Positions 1 through 5,380 of a DNA stretch of 7,010 bases are shown in pieces. Each line of letters opens with the position of its first letter. Within the stretch, counting starts at the first letter, position 1. Under the pieces are notes generated by a model. That model worked only from the letters and a program-made list of their open reading frames with translations, was not told the origin of the DNA and searched no databases. The stretch covers positions 1 through 7,010 of the forward strand of contig JAFZZD010000748.1 in the NCBI GenBank assembly GCA_017615955.1, written 5' to 3'. This stretch comes from Victivallales bacterium. Lineage in GTDB: Bacteria > Verrucomicrobiota > Lentisphaeria > Oligosphaerales > Oligosphaeraceae. Made by a program: the position numbers and the translations under genes.

Positions 1-46
1 GCGTATGGAAACATAACGTCCTGATGCGCGGACAATGGCCGCGCAA
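1..46 (+). repeat. Palindromic direct repeat, copy 1
   Basis: The 46-base unit beginning gcgtatggaaacataacg recurs at 88-133 with a single difference (a at 32, c at 119), giving a period of 87 bases. The 3' part of the unit is a hairpin: 26-33 pairs with 37-44 around the loop aat. In this copy the a at position 32 breaks one stem pair. Bases 6-31 are also an imperfect inverted complement of 52-77. The copy starts at the first base of the window, so it may be longer or belong to a larger array. It looks like an extragenic palindromic (REP/BIME-like) element, not a gene. Confidence 0.85.
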
Positions 47-51
47 AACAG

Positions 52-77
52 CCGCGCGTCAGGACGCGGGACTTCCA
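52..77 (-). repeat. Inverted partial copy of the flanking repeat
   Basis: Bases 52-66 are the reverse complement of 17-31 and also of 104-118, with 14 of 15 positions exact and the remaining one able to form a G-U pair in RNA. After a six-base mismatched stretch (67-72), ttcca at 73-77 again complements tggaa at 6-10 and at 93-97. This central arm can therefore fold with the left copy (20-base loop) or the right copy (15-base loop), but not with both at once. The arrangement is A, A', A. Confidence 0.75.
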
Positions 78-87
78 AATGGTAATT

Positions 88-133
88 GCGTATGGAAACA
101 TAACGTCCTGATGCGCGGCCAATGGCCGCGCAA
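88..133 (+). repeat. Palindromic direct repeat, copy 2, with perfect GC hairpin
   Basis: This is the second copy of the 46-base unit, 45/46 identical to 1-46. Its c at 119 makes the internal hairpin perfect: gcgcggcc (113-120), loop aat, ggccgcgc (124-131). The hairpin ends 23 bases before the prfA start codon. It lacks a following T-tract, so it is not a classical intrinsic terminator, but it would form a very stable structure in any transcript running through it. Confidence 0.85.
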
Positions 134-154
134 TAATCAACGCCACACACCTAA

Positions 155-1240
155 ATGAATCTAGAAGCATACATAAAGAATTCATCCTTTCGCCTTTCCG
201 AGGTAGAACGGGCGATATCCGTGTTTGATTTCGCCAGCGGCTCCCAGAGCGACTACCGCAAGCTGAATTTGGAATACCAGAAGCTGAAGAATCTGGTAAG
301 CGCATGGGACGAAATGTGCAAGGCAAAGGCTGATTTGCAGGGCAACGAGGAATTGCTCCATGAGACCGATGACGCGGATTTCAAGGAAGTCATCAAGGGT
401 GACATGGAGGCCCTCAATGAAAAGATACGCAAGCTGGACGGCGACATCAAGGCGCTGATTCTGCCCATGCACCCCAACGAAGGCAAGGACGTGATCATGG
501 AGATACGCCCTGCCGCAGGCGGTGACGAGGCGGCATTGTTCGCTGGCGACCTGTATCGTATGTACCAGCGTTTCTGCGAAATACAAGGTTGGAAGACAGA
601 GCTGATGGATCTAAGCGACACGCAATTGGGCGGCATCAAGAGCGTGTCATTCAAGGTGATTGGCGATGGTGCCTGGAGCTACCTGCATTTTGAAAGCGGC
701 GTGCACCGTGTGCAGCGCATTCCAGTGACGGAGGCGCAGGGGCGCGTCCACACTAGCACTGCCACCGTGGCAGTCATGGCAGAAGCGGAGGAAGTGGACT
801 TCCAGTTGAATCCCGAGGAACTGCGCATTGACGTGTTCCGCGCATCGGGGCATGGCGGTCAGTGCGTCAATACCACAGACTCCGCAGTTCGCGTTACGCA
901 CATTCCCACGGGCATGTTTGTGGCGAGCCAGCAGGAAAAGTCCCAGCACCGCAACAAGGAAATCGCCATGACAATTTTACGTTCACGTCTGCTGGAGATA
1001 AAGCAGCGCGAGGAAGACGAAAAGAACGCTGGCGAGCGCCGCTCACAAGTGGGCACTGGCGACCGCAGCGAGCGCATCAGGACATACAACTTCCCGCAGA
1101 ACCGCGTCACGGACCACCGCTTTGAAATAACGCTCTATGACCTGACCAATATCATGGAAGGCAACTTGAACGACCTTCTAGGTGAAATACGCGCCATTGA
1201 CGCAGACAGGCGCTTCACCGAAATGCTTATGAACGAATAA
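155..1240 (+). CDS. prfA: Peptide chain release factor 1 (RF1)
   Basis: RF1 recognises UAA and UAG in the ribosomal A site and triggers hydrolysis of peptidyl-tRNA in the cytoplasm. The 361 residues match the usual length of about 360. The tripeptide that reads the stop codon is PVT at 190-192, within HRVQRIPVTEAQGR; the PxT pattern identifies RF1 rather than RF2, which has SPF. The catalytic GGQ is at 234-236, in SGHGGQCVNTTDSAVR. The C-terminal signature GDRSERIRTYNFPQNRVTDH lies at 302-321. The residue after GGQ is Cys where E. coli RF1 has His. The ATG at 155 gives a normal N-terminus, but no Shine-Dalgarno sequence is visible and a GC hairpin ends 23 bases upstream. The gene prmC (GGQ methyltransferase), often next to prfA, is not downstream; the next gene is convergent. 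Confidence 0.97.
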   Translation: MNLEAYIKNSSFRLSEVERAISVFDFASGSQSDYRKLNLEYQKLKNLVSAWDEMCKAKADLQGNEELLHETDDADFKEVIKGDMEALNEKIRKLDGDIKALILPMHPNEGKDVIMEIRPAAGGDEAALFAGDLYRMYQRFCEIQGWKTELMDLSDTQLGGIKSVSFKVIGDGAWSYLHFESGVHRVQRIPVTEAQGRVHTSTATVAVMAEAEEVDFQLNPEELRIDVFRASGHGGQCVNTTDSAVRVTHIPTGMFVASQQEKSQHRNKEIAMTILRSRLLEIKQREEDEKNAGERRSQVGTGDRSERIRTYNFPQNRVTDHRFEITLYDLTNIMEGNLNDLLGEIRAIDADRRFTEMLMNE

Positions 1241-1247
1241 TTCAATT

Positions 1248-1322
1248 GATCCACAGATTTGCACGGATTATCACAGATAAATGCAAAAACAATTTGTGAT
1301 AATCTATGCCAATCTGGGAATC
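1248..1322. repeat. Large imperfect inverted repeat of phased decamers
   Basis: Arms 1248-1278 and 1292-1322 are inverted complements at 25 of 31 positions, separated by a 13-base loop. Each arm reads as three tandem ten-base units close to nCACaGATta: 1251-1260, 1261-1270 and 1271-1280 on the plus strand, and three similar units on the minus strand within 1292-1320. It fills the gap between two convergent genes, prfA (+) and the PA14-like gene (-), so it could act as a bidirectional transcription stop, but neither side has a clear T-tract. Similar CACAGATT-type intergenic repeats occur widely in bacterial genomes (recalled, not checked). No gene is visible in 1241-1339. Confidence 0.75.
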
Positions 1323-1339
1323 AAACTTATGATGATGTC

Positions 1340-1966
1340 TTACCAATCCTCTTCAGGCTTTTGCTCATGGAACAGCATAGCCGGTGTCAGAGGACGAGGA
1401 TCAGACAAGGAACCTTGCGGCAAATAAATGATTTTATATACATCGCTGTCATTGTTACACCACTTGACAGCAGTTAAAACCACTTTATTCCACCCGACTT
1501 TTAAATTCACCGTCACACTATTTTGACGAATTACATAACTTAATCCAGTTATGCCATTTACTTCAAAAGAATACTCGTGGTCGTGAGGGCCAAATATAGT
1601 AAACACGTATGCTCCTGCTCGTTTGCACTTCAGATAACCTTCCCAGCTCATAACATTCCTGGCAATCTCTTTATCGGTAAAACCGCAAGCAAATTCATTT
1701 CCCTTGTCGACTCTTGATACCAAAATAGGAAACGCCTCCAATTGCCTTCTGTCCTTTAAGCACTTTTGAATGTCATCGCGTCTTAAATCGTAGAATTTGC
1801 ACACCATTCCCGGTTGTGGATTGATTGGGTCGGCAATTTTAATTGGTGTTGCTGATTCGATGCCAAAATCATCGGCAATGGCTGCTGTGGTGGCAAAACA
1901 AACTACAAAGCAAAAAGCCAAAATCAGCATCTGTGCAAGATTTTTGCTTTGCTCTCTTTTCTTCAT
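1340..1966 (-). CDS. Exported protein with PA14-like domain
   Basis: This is a 208-residue protein. The N-terminus is a clear signal peptide: MKKREQSK, a hydrophobic core at about 10-28, and a likely signal peptidase I site after AIA at 29-31. The mature part resembles a short PA14/GLEYA-type beta-sandwich: a start like GMVCKFYDLR (53-62), WEGYLKCKRAGAYVFTIFG (108-126), a SFEVNG turn (133-138) and VGWNKVVLTAVKW (157-169). It ends in PLTPAMLFHE (192-201), a common PA14-style closing motif. PA14 domains often bind carbohydrate, but no catalytic residues are evident. The ATG at 1966 is preceded by GAAGGA (1976-1981 on the plus strand) with a 9-base gap. The gene lies 65 bases downstream of the symporter on the same strand and may be cotranscribed. 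Three sampled 60-base lines average about 37% GC, against about 57% in one sampled symporter line. The export call is firm; the PA14 call is moderate. Confidence 0.8.
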   Translation of the reverse strand: MKKREQSKNLAQMLILAFCFVVCFATTAAIADDFGIESATPIKIADPINPQPGMVCKFYDLRRDDIQKCLKDRRQLEAFPILVSRVDKGNEFACGFTDKEIARNVMSWEGYLKCKRAGAYVFTIFGPHDHEYSFEVNGITGLSYVIRQNSVTVNLKVGWNKVVLTAVKWCNNDSDVYKIIYLPQGSLSDPRPLTPAMLFHEQKPEEDW

Positions 1967-2031
1967 TGTTCCAGTTCCTTCTTTGTTTTAGTGTAAAATG
2001 CCTATTGTTCTCTAAACTTTGTTGCGTACAA

Positions 2032-4353
2032 TTATTGCTTATTGTCTTCGGAGACAGAGGCTTCCTTCTTACCCTGTTCCACCTTGTCGAATGCAGCCTG
2101 GTCCACGATGGACACATTGCCGCAGACTGTGCCGTTGTCCAGGTCATTGACCTTGCGCTTCTGCAGATCCTTGAAGAGCTGTATCAGGTCCCTGAGCCCC
2201 ATGATAAAGAAGAAGAACGTGCAGAACGAAGCGATGGCGCATGGCACGGAGAGGAACTTGATGTGGAAGTACAGTCCCCATGATTCTGGCAGCCATGGAT
2301 GTATCATATTGGATATGCAGGTCGCCAGGAACATGATGCCGAAGCCATAGACCAGGCTGTAGCCAAAGACGCTCCAGGCGATGACCTTGTCACCAGTGGT
2401 GTATTCGGGTGTGATGCCGATGATCTTGCGGAACACGGTCTTTAATGTCCAGCTTTCCTGGGCCTTCTTCTCGCCGTCCACATTGTATATGCCGCGGTGC
2501 AGCATCCTGTCCAGATTGAAAGGCTCCTTCAGTGTGAGCCATGAGACCAAGCAGTACAGCGCCAGGCTTATGACCATGGTCATGAAATAGAATTCATACG
2601 AGTTGATGGGGCATTTTACCGGGTTCATTTCCCAGAGAATGTATGGATTGAAAGGCTTGGACACTGTAGTCAGGAAATTGCCGACACCTTCCACCAGCTC
2701 ATGCCTTTCCAGCCAGGGATATACGATGCCAGCCCAGCCGCGCTGCAGGAATATGGTGAAGCCAGACACGATCATGCCAGAGAGCAGTGAGGTCCATGCA
2801 CCCGCCGTAGTGCCGAAGCGGCTGTACAGGCCAAACAGCATGACAGGACCGCAGCCGCCCATCCACAAGCTGCACACCATGCTTACGAATAGGCTGATGT
2901 AGTCCATCTGGGACATGAATGACGAGCCGCAGATGAAGATGACACCAACGCAAATGGCCACGATGCGGATCATCCAGATGTGCTGCTTGGGTGTGAATTG
3001 CTTCTTCTTGAAGGGCAGGATGCAGTCCTGGGCGATGGTGAGGGTTGCGCTGAAGATTCGCGTATCGTCCGTAGAAATCATTGCCAGCACCATCAGCAGA
3101 GCGAACAGGCCAGCCAATCCTGGCGGCAGGTATTTGCGCAGCACTTCCGCGTCCATCAGCTGGTTGAACAAAGTGCGGAAACGCTGGAAGTTCTTGTTGT
3201 TTTCAGGTGTACCAGACAATGTCTTCTGTGCGGCGTCCAGATACACGGTGTCCAGATTCTTCTTTTGGCTGAGTGGCTCGTCCTTGCCGATTTCGTGTAC
3301 AAGCTCCGGGATCTGGGCGATGTCCGCCATTACTTGTGCGCGTTGCTTTTCGTCCTCAATCACTTCATTTGCGACCTTCTGGCTGAGTTTCTGGCGAATC
3401 TCGCGGGCCTCAGTGGCATAGTGCTTGTGGTTCAGCGTGGTCAGCACGAAGATTGCGATCAATATGTACAGGATGGTGACTGCGCCAGAGCGGAACGTGC
3501 CCAGCAAATGCGCCATCTTCTGCTCGTGGGGTGTCTTTGCCGCAGTGGAAGTGCCTGCGCCAATCCAGCTTCCGCGATGCAGGATGGTGGCCATGAATGT
3601 GACGCACAAATGGAACAGGTTGAAATCCCTGAGCTTGCTCAAGTCAAATGGATTCAGGAAACTCTCACCTTCGGCGCGGTCCATCATGACAGGCAGGATT
3701 TCATTGCTCCAGGACAACTTGCACATGATGTAGATGATGAAGATTGCTAGAATAGGATAGCAGAACATGCCCTGGACAGCATCCGTGATGACCAAAATCA
3801 GCGTGCCGCCCATGCATATAAGGGAGATTGCTATGGTAAGGAAGAAGAAGCAAAGGAATACAAAGGTGTTGATCTGCAGTCCCAGGAAATTGAAGTGGCT
3901 GGGCAGATTCCAGAAGTAAATGAAGAAGCGGGCGGCGATGGCAGGCATAATCATGTTCGCCAGCATTTCAGCCACCGAGCGTAGTCCTGAAGCGAATATG
4001 CGGACGCCTCGGCTGTAGCGCATTTCCAGGAACTGTCCCAGGCTTAATGCGCGTGTTTCCCTGAAACGGTATGTGAAGAAGCCCATCAGGCTCATGAAGA
4101 TGCCCAATGGCGTCATGATGGACGACCAGAACGCCAACGCGAAACCTGTTCGGTAGTGTATCTCGATGTAGGACACCATGCCTATGATTGACAATGCGTT
4201 CGCCACGTCGCCCACGCACAGCACATATCTGCCGCATACTCGACCGGCGGCCAGGAAGTCGGCCACGCCTCTTACAAAACGCATGCAGTAAATGCCCACG
4301 CAATAGACAAAGATAATGGGCACGACAACAATCAGCCAATCAAACCAAGACAC
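2032..4353 (-). CDS. Sodium:solute symporter family transporter (SSS, TC 2.A.21)
   Basis: This is an inner-membrane protein of 773 residues with about 13-15 hydrophobic segments, likely driving solute uptake with sodium. Family signs are ADFLAAGRVCGRYVL (31-45), FRETRALSLGQFLEMRYS (97-114) and AMISTDDTRIFSA (424-436), which corresponds to the sodium-site helix with its Ser/Thr residues. A hydrophilic, helix-prone insertion at about 308-408 separates two membrane segments, and a charged tail follows residue 720. At 773 residues it exceeds the roughly 500-residue minimal members. The start is GTG at 4353-4351: GGAG lies six bases upstream, and the protein then begins SWFDWLIVVVP, as expected for the first helix. 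The open frame continues upstream to 4734, but that part is antisense to the divergent gene and has no transporter character. The substrate is not predictable; the nearby GH10 suggests sugars or oligosaccharides. Confidence 0.92.
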   Translation of the reverse strand: MSWFDWLIVVVPIIFVYCVGIYCMRFVRGVADFLAAGRVCGRYVLCVGDVANALSIIGMVSYIEIHYRTGFALAFWSSIMTPLGIFMSLMGFFTYRFRETRALSLGQFLEMRYSRGVRIFASGLRSVAEMLANMIMPAIAARFFIYFWNLPSHFNFLGLQINTFVFLCFFFLTIAISLICMGGTLILVITDAVQGMFCYPILAIFIIYIMCKLSWSNEILPVMMDRAEGESFLNPFDLSKLRDFNLFHLCVTFMATILHRGSWIGAGTSTAAKTPHEQKMAHLLGTFRSGAVTILYILIAIFVLTTLNHKHYATEAREIRQKLSQKVANEVIEDEKQRAQVMADIAQIPELVHEIGKDEPLSQKKNLDTVYLDAAQKTLSGTPENNKNFQRFRTLFNQLMDAEVLRKYLPPGLAGLFALLMVLAMISTDDTRIFSATLTIAQDCILPFKKKQFTPKQHIWMIRIVAICVGVIFICGSSFMSQMDYISLFVSMVCSLWMGGCGPVMLFGLYSRFGTTAGAWTSLLSGMIVSGFTIFLQRGWAGIVYPWLERHELVEGVGNFLTTVSKPFNPYILWEMNPVKCPINSYEFYFMTMVISLALYCLVSWLTLKEPFNLDRMLHRGIYNVDGEKKAQESWTLKTVFRKIIGITPEYTTGDKVIAWSVFGYSLVYGFGIMFLATCISNMIHPWLPESWGLYFHIKFLSVPCAIASFCTFFFFIMGLRDLIQLFKDLQKRKVNDLDNGTVCGNVSIVDQAAFDKVEQGKKEASVSEDNKQ

Positions 4354-4399
4354 AATGAACTCCCTTGTTAAACCTAGACTTAAACAAAAATTTCGCCTT

Positions 4400-4428
4400 A
4401 TTTTATAAGCATAACTGCGATATTTCAA
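4400..4428 (-). promoter_or_regulatory. Sigma-70-like promoter for the symporter
   Basis: Read on the minus strand, TTGAAA (4428-4423) and TAAAAT (4405-4400) are separated by 17 bases, and each matches the consensus at five of six positions. An alternative -10, TATAAA at 4407-4402, has a 15-base spacer. The predicted transcript would start near 4393 and have a leader of about 40 bases before the GTG start. The promoter sits in an AT-rich stretch between divergent genes. Confidence 0.6.
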
Positions 4429-4442
4429 ACAACTATCGTTAT
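4411..4442. promoter_or_regulatory. Operator-like inverted repeat over the symporter promoter
   Basis: CGATA (4418-4422) and TATCG (4434-4438) form an inverted pair with an 11-base centre that contains the -35 box of the symporter promoter. An outer ATAAC (4411-4415) and GTTAT (4438-4442) pair is also present, but its centre is offset by about 1.5 bases. This could be a repressor site, but such short arms arise by chance in AT-rich DNA, and no regulator gene lies in the window. Confidence 0.25.
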
Positions 4443-4466
4443 TTTTTTGATTTTTGATGTATTTTC

Positions 4467-4494
4467 TTGCAGAATTATGCTTGCCAATTATAAT
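4467..4494 (+). promoter_or_regulatory. Promoter candidate for the unknown-GH10 pair
   Basis: A perfect TATAAT -10 lies at 4489-4494. Sixteen bases upstream is TTGCAG (4467-4472), a weak -35 that shares TTG with the consensus. Transcription would start near 4502, giving a leader of about 35 bases before the ATG at 4537. The distance from the opposing symporter promoter is about 40 bases, so the two could be regulated together. Confidence 0.5.
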
Positions 4495-4536
4495 TAGGGG
4501 CTTTTTGAAATCAATACAAAGACAGGAATGAGAAAA

Positions 4537-5346
4537 ATGAGCGCACCAATAGACCACACATTGGAAGAACACAGGGACTACCTTTACCAAATCGTCAGGC
4601 TGAAGTTGTTTTTCCTGCACAACTGGCTGAAAGAACATCCAGAAGAGACATTCAAGTCCGTCTTGAGGAGAAGAGTGGACATCTACAGGAAATGCGATGA
4701 GAATCCAGGCGCACTCAATCCCGTGGACCTGCATTTCGACGAGGCTCCATGGCTGAAACTGGAAAACGCTGCCGAAGCAATCTACAACGACTGCAAGGAC
4801 GACTGCGCCGCCTTCGAGGAACAGGCTTTCCTTGTGTTCAAGCCATCACTGGATGCCCGCTGCGAAAGAGACTATCTGGACGACTCGGTGCAAAAGGCAT
4901 ACCTGGCCTGCGGATGCGGCAGCCTGAAACACGAAACACAGCTGTTCGACCCTGAAAACAAGACCGTCACATTCCACATCGCGAACATGGTCTCCCCAAA
5001 GTCAATCTTCACAGACAAGGACTACCTGCCCCGCTGCTTCCTGACAATGCTGGACGCCGTAGAGCAGAAACTGGGCGCAAAGCAAATCCGCACCAGCACC
5101 TGGCTCAACCAGAACCCCAAATGGCTGGCGCTATTCCCGCAGGAGTGGTTTGACAACATGCAGCCGCCAAATGAAGACGTGATGTGGCATTATGGCTTCT
5201 GGGGGCAGTTCATCTCCGCCCGCCACACCTTCAACGCAAAGCACGCCGCAATCCTGCGCCAGACAGGCAGGCTGCCCTTCTACCCACGCGCCTCCATCTG
5301 CACCGTCGCCGCAATGCGGGCCAAAATCAAGGAAATCCTGGCGTAA
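4537..5346 (+). CDS. Uncharacterised cytoplasmic protein paired with GH10
   Basis: I do not recognise this 269-residue family. There is no signal peptide or membrane segment. The first half is charged and helix-prone, with several cysteines, including NDCKDDC (84-90) and ACGCGS (124-129). The second half looks like the conserved core and is rich in aromatics: VTFHIANMVSPKSIF (144-158), TSTWLNQNPKWLALFPQEWF (186-205), MWHYGFWGQF (216-225) and LPFYPRASICTVAAMR (246-261). His, Trp and Arg clusters of this kind suggest an enzyme or ligand-binding fold, but no catalytic motif can be named. The ATG at 4537 is preferred because AGGA (4523-4526) lies ten bases upstream; an in-frame ATG at 4528 directly abuts that AGGA. 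The GH10 gene follows after 34 bases on the same strand, so cotranscription and a shared pathway are likely. A real gene is near certain; its function is unknown. Confidence 0.88.
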   Translation: MSAPIDHTLEEHRDYLYQIVRLKLFFLHNWLKEHPEETFKSVLRRRVDIYRKCDENPGALNPVDLHFDEAPWLKLENAAEAIYNDCKDDCAAFEEQAFLVFKPSLDARCERDYLDDSVQKAYLACGCGSLKHETQLFDPENKTVTFHIANMVSPKSIFTDKDYLPRCFLTMLDAVEQKLGAKQIRTSTWLNQNPKWLALFPQEWFDNMQPPNEDVMWHYGFWGQFISARHTFNAKHAAILRQTGRLPFYPRASICTVAAMRAKIKEILA

Positions 5347-5380
5347 TGCTTGGCATTAGGGAAGTCAGCGATAGGATGAC

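Noticed and set aside
1..133. Two 46-base repeats with a 41-base gap looked like the start of a CRISPR array
   Set aside because: The gap contains an inverted copy of the repeat (52-77), so it is not a unique spacer. Only two copies are visible and no cas genes are present.
155..1240. Release factor 2 or a rescue factor instead of RF1
   Set aside because: The PVT tripeptide rather than SPF, the full 361-residue length and the N-terminal domain fit RF1. Rescue factors such as ArfB or PrfH lack the stop-codon-reading domain or the PxT motif.
1248..1322. Intrinsic terminator for prfA
   Set aside because: The stem is long and imperfect and no T-run follows on either strand, so I annotate it as an inverted repeat. 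A terminating role remains possible but unsupported.
1843..2283. 146-residue open frame on the plus strand across the gap between the PA14-like gene and the symporter
   Set aside because: It overlaps both minus-strand genes, including the signal peptide coding region, and its translation resembles no known protein.
2980..3750. 256-residue open frame on the plus strand
   Set aside because: It is entirely antisense to the symporter, whose family signatures are clear. The low-complexity, Gln- and Val-rich translation is typical of a shadow frame.
4354..4734. N-terminal extension of the symporter frame up to an ATG at 4734
   Set aside because: It crosses the promoter region and lies antisense to the divergent gene, has no membrane-protein character, and a better start (GTG with GGAG) lies at 4353.
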